Source: Flavobacteriaceae bacterium (lineage in GTDB: Bacteria > Bacteroidota > Bacteroidia > Flavobacteriales > Flavobacteriaceae). From it: 64,000 bases of DNA. The notes beneath the pieces are model-generated. The model did no database searches. It was not told the DNA's origin and worked only from the letters and a program-made list of their open reading frames with translations. The DNA lies in contig JABABD010000005.1 in the NCBI GenBank assembly GCA_014238425.1, positions 124,001-188,000 of the forward strand, in the 5' to 3' direction. Position numbers and translations under genes: made by a program. Positions 33,932 through 42,191 of the stretch are shown piece by piece (the stretch's first letter is position 1; each line of letters opens with the position of its first letter).

Positions 33932-34777
33932 ATGAACTTTAGATATTCAAAACATCCAGAGCAAGGTAATCTGGTTTTAACAGATTTTAATTGCGCCTCT
34001 TTTGAAAATAGACTTGGAGCCGGAGATTATTATAAAATAATTTGGGCAAAAGAGAACGATATTTCTATTGCTATTGACGGCTATTCAGTTGAGATAGAAA
34101 AAGATCATGTTCTGTTTTGTACACCATACAATATGATACAGATAAAGCCATTTTTAAAAGGCGTTATTTCTTTAATTTTTGATCGTGAGTTTTATTGTAT
34201 TAGAGATCATGATTATGAGGTTTCATGCAATGGGTTTTTGTTTATGGGGTCCTCAGCGCCAGCCATGGTTAAATTAACTGAAAAAGAACGAAAAAGTTTT
34301 GAATTACACTTCATGTTTCTTGAAGAAGAGTTTGAAACAGAAGACCATATTCAGGGCGAAATGCTAAGAGTGCTACTTAAAAGATTACTTATAAAATCGG
34401 TAAGACTTTTAAAGAAAACAATAGTTGATCCAACCTTAGAACAACCTAAGGTAGATATTATAAGGCAATTTAATTTATTGGTTGAAGCTCATTTTAGAGA
34501 AAAACATAAAGTTTCTGATTATGCTAATCTATTGCATAAATCACCAAAGACATTATCAAATCTATTTGCAAAATATAATAATAAAACACCCTTACAAGTC
34601 ATTAACGGACGCATAGTGTTAGAGGCTAAAAAGTTACTGTTGCTTTCCGAAAAATCTTCAAAAGAGATAGCCTATAGTTTGGGATTTTCTGAAGCTTCAC
34701 ACTTCTCAAAATTTTTTAAGAATCAAGAAGGAGTATCACCCATTCATTTTAAAAAGGACACACTGAACATTCATTAA
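33932..34777 (+). CDS. AraC family transcriptional regulator
   Basis: A 281-residue protein with a cupin-like N-terminal sensing domain (about 1-110, short beta strands) and a C-terminal AraC domain (185-280) with 'SSKEIAYSLGFSEASHFSKFFKNQEGVSPIHFK'. It is preceded by an 18-bp palindrome and followed by a copy of the shared 18-bp motif before the small secreted protein gene at 34919. A local regulator is likely, with the ligand unknown. Confidence 0.92.
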   Translation: MNFRYSKHPEQGNLVLTDFNCASFENRLGAGDYYKIIWAKENDISIAIDGYSVEIEKDHVLFCTPYNMIQIKPFLKGVISLIFDREFYCIRDHDYEVSCNGFLFMGSSAPAMVKLTEKERKSFELHFMFLEEEFETEDHIQGEMLRVLLKRLLIKSVRLLKKTIVDPTLEQPKVDIIRQFNLLVEAHFREKHKVSDYANLLHKSPKTLSNLFAKYNNKTPLQVINGRIVLEAKKLLLLSEKSSKEIAYSLGFSEASHFSKFFKNQEGVSPIHFKKDTLNIH

Positions 34778-34794
34778 GGTTCAATTCCATTTTT

Positions 34795-34812
34795 AAGGAA
34801 AAAAGTCCAATT
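34795..34812 (+). promoter_or_regulatory. Shared 18-bp upstream motif, copy 2
   Basis: AAGGAAAAAAGTCCAATT matches the copy at 39107 in 17 of 18 positions and lies 107 bases before the gene at 34919. Unlike copies 1 and 3, no clear -7 box is found 41 bases downstream; a TAACTTTA lies 19 bases downstream. Confidence 0.5.
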
Positions 34813-34918
34813 ATTTCAATTTTATTAGCGCTAACTTTAATAAAACGATTCATCGTTACATCAACTAAACAGGATGTTTTTTTGATAAATTGGCTAAACT
34901 TATAAGATATTATTTATT

Positions 34919-35233
34919 ATGAAACGATTAATTATTGGACTTGTAGTTTTGGTTTCGATAGGATTTAGTTCTCCCAAAACTGAAAAGTACATGAATGAGG
35001 ATGCTATTGTAAATTTAAAGGTCCAAGCAGATATTTTGGCATTACAAAAAATCATTTTGTTAAAACAGGAAGAAGCGAAATCACTAGAAATAGAAGCAAA
35101 AAAAATGGCCAATAAAAAAGATGTGGCAGAAAACTTGTTAAAACAAGCCAGTTTAGTGAAAAAGCACTGTTTCAAATATCAGGCTGCAATAGCCTGTTTG
35201 CAGCAGTATGTTAACAAGCACGATATGCCGTAA
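34919..35233 (+). CDS. Small secreted helical protein, function unknown
   Basis: A 104-residue protein with an N-terminal hydrophobic signal (MKRLIIGLVVLVSIGFS) and a mature part that is almost entirely helical and rich in Lys, Glu and Ala, with heptad-like spacing (residues 30-85). Two cysteines near the C-terminus (in 'KHCFKY' and 'IACLQ') could pair. I recognise no family. It stands alone between two AraC genes, downstream of one copy of the shared 18-bp motif. Confidence 0.65.
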   Translation: MKRLIIGLVVLVSIGFSSPKTEKYMNEDAIVNLKVQADILALQKIILLKQEEAKSLEIEAKKMANKKDVAENLLKQASLVKKHCFKYQAAIACLQQYVNKHDMP

Positions 35234-35372
35234 AGGTTAACGAAATAATCAAGCTCCATCTATTAGAGAAGGATACATTATGTATTAGTAGACTCTAACT
35301 TTTCATTCTTAATGGAGTGAAATAGGCATCTAATTGGGTAGAATGTCCATCGCTTATAGCTGATTCCTCTTC

Positions 35373-35380
35373 TATTTTTG
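35373..35380 (+). promoter_or_regulatory. -7 box of the AraC gene at 35405
   Basis: TATTTTTG matches TAnnTTTG exactly, 24 bases before the ATG at 35405. It overlaps the TTG that would be the start of the longest frame (35378), which argues for the downstream ATG. Confidence 0.6.
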
Positions 35381-35404
35381 TATCTCTTAAAGACTGTAAA
35401 TAAG

Positions 35405-36253
35405 ATGCAATTAGAAATAGGGCCATTACAAACATATCCTTTCATAAGCTATCACAATCTTAAAACAGATGCTTTTAACTTAGAAAGTATAAATTCTGCC
35501 GATTTAATCTGGAATGCTAAATGCAGTTTAAAATGTGTAATAAATGGCCAAGAAGCCGTTATTCCTTCTAACACTATTGTTTTATTAAATACAGGAGATT
35601 CGTTTAGTTGTGACAGTAATAATGTGTCGCATATCAAAGTACTACGTGTAAATGCCGAAATATTTTCACCTTCAATGATTTTTTTGTGCGGTTTTATAAA
35701 CGCGTTTGGTAAAAGGAATTCTAAAAACAGTACACTACTCTTTTTTAAAAATGAACAAACTCCAGAAATTGAAGAGATATTTAAAAACATTGAACAAATT
35801 TTAAATGATTGCTCCTCGATGGATATTGAAAAGTTAAAATTTAATATTTATAAATTATTACAAAAGGCACTTGTAGAGAGATTTATTCAAGATATCAGAT
35901 ATATCAATCTTTTTGGCGAGATATTAAGCAAACAATTTAACATATTTCATAATGTGTCAGATTACGCTTTGCAATTAAACATGGAGCCGAAAAATTTACT
36001 ACGAAAGTTCCAAAAACATAATCTTAAAAATCCAAGCGAAATAATTAGAGCAAAACTATTATTAGAAGTTAAGCTGATGATTGTTTACACAAATAAGAGT
36101 ATTAGAGAAATTTGTTTTGAAGTTGGTTTTTATGATCCAGCTTACTTTTCTCGGTTTTTTAAAAAGCATGTTGGAGTGACAGCTCAATCTTTTAGAAAGC
36201 AATATGCCAGCGATTTAAGAACGGTAAAAATGGAAAATAGTACAATGCAATAG
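35405..36253 (+). CDS. AraC family transcriptional regulator
   Basis: A 282-residue protein from the ATG at 35405; the longer TTG start at 35378 falls inside the -7 box. The N-terminal half is beta-rich and probably senses a ligand. The AraC domain at about 178-270 has 'SIREICFEVGFYDPAYFSRFFKKHVGVTAQSF'. It is followed 34 bases later by a small soluble protein and the P460 cytochromes, which may be its targets. Confidence 0.9.
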   Translation: MQLEIGPLQTYPFISYHNLKTDAFNLESINSADLIWNAKCSLKCVINGQEAVIPSNTIVLLNTGDSFSCDSNNVSHIKVLRVNAEIFSPSMIFLCGFINAFGKRNSKNSTLLFFKNEQTPEIEEIFKNIEQILNDCSSMDIEKLKFNIYKLLQKALVERFIQDIRYINLFGEILSKQFNIFHNVSDYALQLNMEPKNLLRKFQKHNLKNPSEIIRAKLLLEVKLMIVYTNKSIREICFEVGFYDPAYFSRFFKKHVGVTAQSFRKQYASDLRTVKMENSTMQ

Positions 36254-36287
36254 AAACGTAAAATGATAATTTTAACAATTATAGTTT

Positions 36288-36671
36288 ATGGATTTAATTA
36301 AAGACAATGTGAAGATGAATGAAAATATCAATCAAGATATTTTTTTCGGACTTCTTAAGAATCAAAAAATTAAAGCAGCAATAAATGCTTATGTGCATAA
36401 AGGCATTCTTATAAATTATAATAACAAAGAACGATTCGTTCCAAAAAAAACATGGATTCAATATTTGAATAGAACCATCTTAAATAAGTTTACCGAAGTA
36501 GTTCAATTTAAAGTAGAAAAGATTTCAGGGAAAGATGAAGAATCTAGTTTTAAGATATTTATGATTTGTAAAAAATTAAATGGAACACTCGATTTTACTG
36601 AAATATGTGTAAGTAACAATTGGGAAGATAATTATATCAATAAAATGCAATATAAATTAATAAATCACTAA
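36288..36671 (+). CDS. Small soluble protein, possibly NTF2-like
   Basis: A 127-residue protein without a signal peptide. The order of helix, 'NAYVHKGILINYN' and then long beta strands 'VVQFKVEKISG...SSFKIFMICKKLNG' fits an NTF2-like fold, but no family signature is clear. An ATG ten codons in (36318) is an alternative start. It ends 10 bases before the first P460 gene, so it is probably part of that operon. Confidence 0.55.
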   Translation: MDLIKDNVKMNENINQDIFFGLLKNQKIKAAINAYVHKGILINYNNKERFVPKKTWIQYLNRTILNKFTEVVQFKVEKISGKDEESSFKIFMICKKLNGTLDFTEICVSNNWEDNYINKMQYKLINH

Positions 36672-36681
36672 CCTAAAACAA

Positions 36682-37806
36682 ATGAATATCATGTTTAAAA
36701 AAGCCAATAAAATCTTGATGCTTATGGCGTTTGCAGCATTAATGATTACGTCTTGTAATAATACAAAAGAAAGTTACCAAGATATAGCCTATTTTGCTAT
36801 GAATGAACAAGGCGACCTTGAAAGACCACAAGATTATAGAACATGGATCTATGTCGGCACGCCAGTAACACCGAATGATATGAATGGTGGGAAAGCGGCA
36901 TTTCCCGAATTTCATAATGTATATATCGACCCACAAAGTTATGATTACTGGAAGGCAAAAGGGGAATGGAGAGAAGGAACCATTTTAGTTAAAGAACTAA
37001 TAAGTGTAGATAGTAAAATAGCAGCTAGTGGTAATGGGTACTTTATGGGAGAATTTATAGGGTTGGAAGCTACGATTAAAAGTAAAAAGCACTTTCCTAA
37101 CGAACCGGGAAATTGGGCTTACTTTAGTTTTACGAACCCAAAAGGAGGTGATTTAGCGAATACAGGAAAAGCTTTTGCAACCGCGCAATGTAATTCATGT
37201 CACAATTCTAGTGCAGATGATGATTTTGTATTTACACAACATTACCCTGTATTGATTGCTGCAAAAGGGATAGGTGCTAATGTAACACCAGAAAATGCTG
37301 CTAGTCGAGTTTCTGCTGAGGCCAAAGCTTATAGCGATGCTGGCAAGTGGGACGCTATGGCGCCTACACCAGAGAACTTGACTTTAGAAATTCCACTAGA
37401 TAAAGAGGCATTGTTCAAATATTTGGCTTCTGGTAAATACAGATCTTACAAAAATCAAGAAAAAGAGTTACATCCATCACTCGGGCCACACCAAAAACTA
37501 GGCTTACCGGTAAAGGTGTTCATTAATGATATTCTGGCGGAATCATTAGATAAAAATAACGATGAACATCCATTAGGTTCGGTCATTGTAAAAGAGATGT
37601 ATGATAAGGATGAAATACCTGCAGGATGGGCTGTTATGGCCAAGACGCATGATACATCTGATGGAGGAAATGGATGGTTTTGGTATGAAGTCACGGATTC
37701 AAAAGACGCTACTAAAATTGCAGCTATTGGCAATGGTGTAGAAGGTTGTGTAAGTTGCCATGCATCTGGTAGAGATATGGTAAGAACGGCATACCCTTTA
37801 AAATAA
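36682..37806 (+). CDS. Two-domain cytochrome P460 family lipoprotein
   Basis: A 374-residue lipoprotein with Cys at 25 ('MITSCNN'). Residues 40-195 form a cytochrome P460 domain: 'YVGTPVTPNDMNGGKAAFPEFHNVYI', 'REGTILVKELISV', and the haem site C170-x-x-C173-H174 followed by 'DDFVFTQHYPVL'. Residues about 270-374 repeat the pattern in shorter form ('GSVIVKEMYD', 'GNGWFWYE', haem site C356-x-x-C359-H360, 'GRDMVRTAYPL'). P460 proteins carry a c-type haem cross-linked to lysine and oxidise hydroxylamine or act on NO; the cross-link cannot be judged here. The start could also be the ATG at 36691. A shorter paralogue follows. Confidence 0.88.
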   Translation: MNIMFKKANKILMLMAFAALMITSCNNTKESYQDIAYFAMNEQGDLERPQDYRTWIYVGTPVTPNDMNGGKAAFPEFHNVYIDPQSYDYWKAKGEWREGTILVKELISVDSKIAASGNGYFMGEFIGLEATIKSKKHFPNEPGNWAYFSFTNPKGGDLANTGKAFATAQCNSCHNSSADDDFVFTQHYPVLIAAKGIGANVTPENAASRVSAEAKAYSDAGKWDAMAPTPENLTLEIPLDKEALFKYLASGKYRSYKNQEKELHPSLGPHQKLGLPVKVFINDILAESLDKNNDEHPLGSVIVKEMYDKDEIPAGWAVMAKTHDTSDGGNGWFWYEVTDSKDATKIAAIGNGVEGCVSCHASGRDMVRTAYPLK

Positions 37807-37842
37807 GTTAAATCAAATATAATATCAAAAAACACAACTAAA

Positions 37843-38454
37843 ATGAAAACAATAAAACTAGTAATACTATCGGTTTTCGCGATGACAATGGTAACATCCT
37901 GTAATCAAGAAGGTAACTACGAAAAGGTATCTTATTTTACAATGGACGCGAATGGTGAATTAGTGAGGCCAACAGATTTTAGAAGTTGGGTATACGTAGG
38001 CACGCCCTTAACACCTAATGATATGAATAATGGTAAAGCAGCTTTTCCAGAATTTCATAATGTGTACATTGACCCGATGAGTTATACACACTATAAAAAA
38101 ACCGGAACCTGGAGAGAAGGAACTATACTAATTAAGGAGTTAGTCAGTGTAGGCGGTAAAATTGCTGCTAGTGGCAATGGTTATTTTATGGGAGATTTTA
38201 TAGGTTTAGAAGCCACTATTAAAAGTAAAGAACATTTTCCTAATGAACCAGGTAATTGGGCGTATTTCAGTTTTACAAACCCCAAAAGTGGTACACTTGC
38301 TAACACAGGTAAGGCTTTTGCTACTGCTCAATGTAATTCTTGTCATGACAGTAGTGCAGGAGACGATTTTGTATTTACACAACATTATCCTGTATTAAGA
38401 GCAGCAAAAAACGTTGGAATGGATGTTGTTCCAGAAAACACATCCAAACGATAG
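37843..38454 (+). CDS. Cytochrome P460 family lipoprotein, single domain
   Basis: A 203-residue lipoprotein with Cys at 20 ('MVTSCNQ'), closely similar to the first domain of the preceding gene along its whole length. The haem motif is C164-x-x-C167-H168, followed by 'GDDFVFTQHYPVL'. It ends where the upstream protein continues into its second domain, so it is either a normal one-domain P460 or a product of partial duplication. It lies 36 bases after the first gene and is followed by a strong terminator. Periplasmic or outer-membrane facing. Confidence 0.9.
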   Translation: MKTIKLVILSVFAMTMVTSCNQEGNYEKVSYFTMDANGELVRPTDFRSWVYVGTPLTPNDMNNGKAAFPEFHNVYIDPMSYTHYKKTGTWREGTILIKELVSVGGKIAASGNGYFMGDFIGLEATIKSKEHFPNEPGNWAYFSFTNPKSGTLANTGKAFATAQCNSCHDSSAGDDFVFTQHYPVLRAAKNVGMDVVPENTSKR

Positions 38455-38505
38455 TAAATTGATTGATAGAAAACTATTATTCATTTGTAATAGTTTTAGT
38501 GTGAT

Positions 38506-38543
38506 CCCAAAAGCGAACTTTTATGTTTGCTTTTGGGTTTTTT
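38506..38543 (+). terminator. Rho-independent terminator after the P460 pair
   Basis: CCCAAAAGCGAAC (38506-38518) pairs with GTTTGCTTTTGGG (38525-38537), 13 bp with one G-T pair, then six T. It closes the P460 operon. Confidence 0.92.
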
Positions 38544-38566
38544 ATCCTTTTTAATATTTGTGAAAT

Positions 38567-39049
38567 ATGATTAAGAATATCTTTTTAATATTTGTTTTTG
38601 GGTGCAACTTCACCTTACTTTCACAAGAACATAATTCTGACGAAGAATCCCAGAATAGCGAAAAGGACCCTGGTTTTGAGTTCGTTCTTTCAGGGTTATT
38701 TATCTATGATGAAGATGTTTTTGACCCAGCAACCGAGCTGCATCTTACGTATTGGATTTCTCATAAATGGGCGTTTGGTATTGGATATACCTTTGTGTTT
38801 GAAGAGGATAAAAGAATTGGACATGAAGTCGCAGCATTGGTTAGTCATAAACCGTGGTCTTTCTTGACTATTAATACGGGTCCTAGTTTTTCTTTGCCAA
38901 ATTCGCATAAGGACACTGAAGTATCTGCTTATTTGGAAGGAGAGTTTGCTTTTAAATTGGGAAGTTTTCATTCAGGACCAACACTTGGAGCACTAGTAGG
39001 TGAGACTTTTAAGAGTTTTGGCGGATGGCATATTAGTTATGAATTTTAA
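38567..39049 (+). CDS. Outer-membrane beta-barrel-like protein, function unknown
   Basis: A 160-residue protein with a signal peptide ending at 'LLSQ' (about 18), an acidic stretch ('HNSDEESQNSEKDPG') and then alternating strands rich in aromatic residues and glycine ('ELHLTYWISHKWAFGIGYTFVFEE'), ending in 'GGWHISYEF'. A terminal Phe and this strand pattern suggest a small outer-membrane barrel. No family is recognised. It lies alone between the P460 terminator and the msrB promoter. Confidence 0.7.
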   Translation: MIKNIFLIFVFGCNFTLLSQEHNSDEESQNSEKDPGFEFVLSGLFIYDEDVFDPATELHLTYWISHKWAFGIGYTFVFEEDKRIGHEVAALVSHKPWSFLTINTGPSFSLPNSHKDTEVSAYLEGEFAFKLGSFHSGPTLGALVGETFKSFGGWHISYEF

Positions 39050-39106
39050 TATGTCATTGACGAAAATTTAAAATATATTTTCGATTATAATAGCATCATA
39101 TCTTTT

Positions 39107-39124
39107 AAGGAAAAAAGTACAATT
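39107..39124 (+). promoter_or_regulatory. Shared 18-bp upstream motif, copy 3
   Basis: AAGGAAAAAAGTACAATT lies 41 bases before the perfect -7 box at 39166-39173 and 86 bases before msrB. The spacing is identical to copy 1. A common activator is inferred. Confidence 0.55.
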
Positions 39125-39165
39125 CATTGGGGAAAATAGGTATCTTATATAGCTCATTAGGATTG

Positions 39166-39173
39166 TATTTTTG
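39166..39173 (+). promoter_or_regulatory. -7 box of the msrBA unit
   Basis: TATTTTTG matches TAnnTTTG exactly. No TTTG is present at the -33 distance, which fits a promoter that needs an activator at the upstream 18-bp motif. Confidence 0.6.
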
Positions 39174-39209
39174 CACTATTAATAATTAAACCAAAGAAAG
39201 GAACATATT

Positions 39210-39671
39210 ATGCTTACTTGGAAAGAAGTAATTAATTTTTCAATAAAAGGAAACCCAATTCCAGATAGACGTGTTGAGAAAACAGAGACTGAATGGAAAT
39301 CTCTATTGACTCCAGAGCAGTTCAGGATTACCAGACAAAAAGGAACGGAACGACCACATAGTGGTGCCCTTTGTAGTATTCATGACGCAGGTAAATATAA
39401 TTGCGTGTGTTGCGATACATCGTTGTTCGATTCTACTATTAAGTTTAGTTCTGGAACTGGTTGGCCGAGTTTTACGCAACCTATTACAGAAAATGCCATT
39501 AAATATGAAAGAGACACGGCATTTGGGATGGTTCGTGTAGAAGTAATGTGTAATACATGTGATGCCCATTTGGGACACGTATTTCCTGACGGCCCAGAAC
39601 CAAGCGGATTACGCTATTGTATTAATTCTGAATCTATGCAATTGGAAAAGGAGGTTGCAAATGACAACTAA
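39210..39671 (+). CDS. msrB: Peptide-methionine (R)-S-oxide reductase
   Basis: A 153-residue protein with complete MsrB signatures: zinc pairs C65/C68 in 'YNCVCCDT' and C114/C117 in 'VMCNTCDAHLGHVF', and catalytic C137 in 'GLRYCINSESM'. It reduces the R form of methionine sulfoxide in proteins. No signal peptide is visible, so it acts in the cytoplasm. Its last 11 bases overlap the start of msrA, giving coupled translation of both stereospecific enzymes. It is the first gene of a 6-kb redox repair locus. Confidence 0.96.
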   Translation: MLTWKEVINFSIKGNPIPDRRVEKTETEWKSLLTPEQFRITRQKGTERPHSGALCSIHDAGKYNCVCCDTSLFDSTIKFSSGTGWPSFTQPITENAIKYERDTAFGMVRVEVMCNTCDAHLGHVFPDGPEPSGLRYCINSESMQLEKEVANDN

Positions 39672-40200
39672 AGATTTAAAATTAGCCACATTTGGTGGCG
39701 GATGCTTTTGGTGTACAGAAGCTGTATTTCAAGAAGTAAAAGGTGTTGAGAAAGTGGTTTCTGGTTATTCAGGAGGAAGTGCGCCTGGACATCCTACATA
39801 TCGAGAGATTTGTTCTGGATTGACTGGACATGCGGAAGTGATACAAATCACTTTTGATGCGAATGTGATTTCGTATGAAGATATCTTAGTCATTTTTATG
39901 ACCACGCATGATCCAACAACGTTAAATAAACAAGGAGCGGATCGCGGGACGCAATATCGTTCAGTTGTTTACTATCACAATGAAAACCAGAAAGAAATTG
40001 CCGAAGTAGTAGCCAAAGAAGTAGCGCCTTATTACGAAAACCCAATAGTTACAGAGGTATCTCCTTTAGATGTTTTTTATGAGGCGGAAAAGGAACATCA
40101 AGACTACTATAGGAATAATCAAGCACAAGGCTATTGTAGTTTCGTGATTACTCCAAAATTGGCAAAATTGCGTAAACTTCATGCAGATAAATTAAAATAA
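39661..40200 (+). CDS. msrA: Peptide-methionine (S)-S-oxide reductase
   Basis: The frame is open from 39559, but the ATG at 39661 places the conserved 'ATFGGGCFWCTEA' at residues 10-21 and gives a normal 179-residue MsrA. Catalytic C15 is in 'GCFWC', followed by 'VVSGYSGGSAPGHPTYREICSGLTGHAE', the standard signature, and 'DRGTQYRSVVYYHN'. It reduces the S form of methionine sulfoxide. A strong hairpin terminator follows before the Grx-Grx-TrxR gene. A second, divergent MsrA is encoded at 44781. Confidence 0.96.
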   Translation: MTTKDLKLATFGGGCFWCTEAVFQEVKGVEKVVSGYSGGSAPGHPTYREICSGLTGHAEVIQITFDANVISYEDILVIFMTTHDPTTLNKQGADRGTQYRSVVYYHNENQKEIAEVVAKEVAPYYENPIVTEVSPLDVFYEAEKEHQDYYRNNQAQGYCSFVITPKLAKLRKLHADKLK

Positions 40201-40205
40201 AAATG

Positions 40206-40246
40206 AAATAGATTTCCAAACTACATGTGTTTGGGAATCTATTTTT
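40206..40246 (+). terminator. Intra-locus terminator hairpin after msrA
   Basis: AAATAGATTTCCAAAC (40206-40221) pairs with GTTTGGGAATCTATTT (40229-40244), 16 bp with one T-G pair, then two further T. It ends 16 bases before the next ATG (40262), leaving no space for a promoter, so partial termination or read-through is likely. Confidence 0.75.
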
Positions 40247-40261
40247 AAACACTAAAAACTG

Positions 40262-41668
40262 ATGAACGAGATATTACTTTATGGCGCCGATTGGTGCCCA
40301 GATTGTAGAAGAGCTAAAGCATATTTAAAAGAAAATAATATTGCCTACACTTTTATAGATGTTGATTTAGATAAAGAAGCTACAGCCAAAGTCGAAGCTA
40401 TTAATAATGGAAAGCGAATTATTCCAACGGTTATTATCAAAGATAAATCCTATACAAATCCCGACAATGTTGAGTTAGCATCCGTTTTGGGGATAAACGA
40501 TGTAGGGAGAGTACAATTGTACGGAGCAGATTGGTGTCCAGATTGTAGAAGGGCTAAAAGTTTTTTAAGGGATAATGGTATTAATTTTGAATTTATCGAT
40601 GTTGATCAGTTTGACTGGGCGACTCAAAAAGTTGAAGAAATCAATAATGGAAAGAGAATCATTCCTACGATATTGATTAATGGACTACCTTATACTAACC
40701 CAGATAATGTTCAATTGACGGATCTTCTTTCAATAAATATAGAGAAAGAACATAAAATTTATGATACCATCATTATTGGTGGCGGCGCGGCTGGACTGAC
40801 CACATCAATTTATGCACAAAGAGATCGTTTTGATACGTTGATATTAGAGAAATCGACTATTGGCGGGAATGCCTTCCTAACCGAAAAAATCGAAAACTAT
40901 CCTGGTTTTCAGTCAATTTCAGGCCCCAAACTAATGGAAAAAATGGAGGAGCAGGCTAAAACATACGGAGCTGTCATTAAAACGGGTGAGGAAGTTGTGG
41001 ATATTGAAAAGCAAGACGGTCTTTTTTCTGTTAAGACCAAAAGCACCACATTTTTAGGAAAAACAATAGTCTTATCTACAGGTTCAACCTATCGTAAATT
41101 AGGTATCCCTAATGAAGATGAATTGATAGGTTCTGGAATTCATTTTTGTGCTACCTGTGATGGTGCTTTTTATAGAGATAAGGATATTATTGTTGTTGGA
41201 GGAGGGAATTCGGCGTTAGAAGAAGGTATCTTTTTGGCAGGATTTTGCAAGAGCGTCAAAATTGTAAATAGGTCTAAGAATTTTTCGGCGTCGGAAACAT
41301 ATGTTGAAAAACTAGAAACAATCGATAACATTTCGACCTATATGAACAAAACGTCACTTGAATTCGTTTCGGACGAAAACCAATTGTTTAAGGGGTTAAA
41401 AGTTAAGGATAATGATACTAAAGAAGAATCTATTTTAGAGGCAGATGGTGTCTTTATTTTTATAGGATTACTTCCAAATACCAAATCTTTCAAGGGTATA
41501 GTAAAACTTGATGATAATGGGTTTATTCAAACAACGGGCTTGGCACAAACATCGGTAGATGGCATATTTGCTGCTGGAGATTGTAGAGAAGGAGCTATTG
41601 CACAAGTAGCTGCAGCAACTGGAGAAGGTGTTTTGGCGAGTTATGGAATTAGAAATTATTTGAAATAA
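40262..41668 (+). CDS. Thioredoxin reductase fused to two N-terminal glutaredoxin-like domains
   Basis: A 468-residue fusion. Two glutaredoxin-type domains (1-78 and 83-158) each open with 'LYGADWCPDCRRAK' (C12/C15, C92/C95) and end with 'INNGKRIIPT..I...YTNPDNV'; they are near copies and point to internal duplication. Residues 166-468 are a full thioredoxin reductase with FAD motif 'GGGAAG' (173-178), redox pair C296/C299 in 'FCATCDG', NADPH motif 'GGGNSA' and 'FAAGDCRE' near the end. NADPH electrons could pass within the chain from flavin to the CPDC sites and then to MsrA/MsrB. It lies just downstream of msrBA, behind a hairpin, in the repair locus. Confidence 0.93.
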   Translation: MNEILLYGADWCPDCRRAKAYLKENNIAYTFIDVDLDKEATAKVEAINNGKRIIPTVIIKDKSYTNPDNVELASVLGINDVGRVQLYGADWCPDCRRAKSFLRDNGINFEFIDVDQFDWATQKVEEINNGKRIIPTILINGLPYTNPDNVQLTDLLSINIEKEHKIYDTIIIGGGAAGLTTSIYAQRDRFDTLILEKSTIGGNAFLTEKIENYPGFQSISGPKLMEKMEEQAKTYGAVIKTGEEVVDIEKQDGLFSVKTKSTTFLGKTIVLSTGSTYRKLGIPNEDELIGSGIHFCATCDGAFYRDKDIIVVGGGNSALEEGIFLAGFCKSVKIVNRSKNFSASETYVEKLETIDNISTYMNKTSLEFVSDENQLFKGLKVKDNDTKEESILEADGVFIFIGLLPNTKSFKGIVKLDDNGFIQTTGLAQTSVDGIFAAGDCREGAIAQVAAATGEGVLASYGIRNYLK

Positions 41669-41694
41669 TAGATTAAAAAAGAAAGGACATTGAA

Positions 41695-42183
41695 ATGTTA
41701 AATCAGAAACAAACAAAAGAAGTATTTAAGGCGCCAGAATTTGACGTCAATCAATGGATTGATGCTAAAGGAAGCAAAACGGAACCAATAAAATTATCAA
41801 ATTTTGATGGTAAATTTAAGATTGTGTATTGTTTCCAGAGTTGGTGTCCAGGTTGTCATAGTAAAGGGCTGCCAGATCTTAAGAAAATGGTCAATGCTTT
41901 AGAAGGTAACGACAATGTTGTTTTTTTAGCGATTCAAACTGTTTTCGAAGGACACGAATCCAATACCTACGACAAAATGGTGGAAACTCAAAAAAAATAT
42001 GAGTTACAAATACCATTTGGGCATGACGCAGGAGATGATGGAAAATCAAGGTCGAATATCATGATAAATTATCAAACTGGCGGAACGCCATGGTTTCTGT
42101 TTATCGATAAACGAAACAATGTAGTGTTTAGTGATTTTCATTTAAATCCAGATACCGCTATCGAATTTTTAAAAGCTTTGTAG
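41695..42183 (+). CDS. Thioredoxin-like/AhpC-TSA family protein
   Basis: A 162-residue protein without a signal peptide. A thioredoxin fold begins with 'LSNFDGKFKIVYCFQSWCPGCHSKGLP', with the redox pair CPGC (about residues 57-60), and continues to the cis-proline region 'TGGTPWFLFID'. It resembles TlpA/ResA-type proteins but appears cytosolic. It could be an electron acceptor of the upstream Grx-Grx-TrxR protein or a peroxide-reducing partner. It lies 26 bases after that gene and 8 bases before the Grx-GNAT gene. Confidence 0.85.
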   Translation: MLNQKQTKEVFKAPEFDVNQWIDAKGSKTEPIKLSNFDGKFKIVYCFQSWCPGCHSKGLPDLKKMVNALEGNDNVVFLAIQTVFEGHESNTYDKMVETQKKYELQIPFGHDAGDDGKSRSNIMINYQTGGTPWFLFIDKRNNVVFSDFHLNPDTAIEFLKAL

Positions 42184-42191
42184 TCATAGAA

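Noticed and set aside
35378..35404. TTG start for the third AraC gene
   Set aside because: The TTG lies inside the TATTTTTG -7 box, so it would not be transcribed; the ATG at 35405 is used.
37843..38454. Second P460 gene as a truncated pseudogene
   Set aside because: It has an intact signal peptide, a complete P460 domain with haem motif, a normal single-domain length and its own strong terminator.
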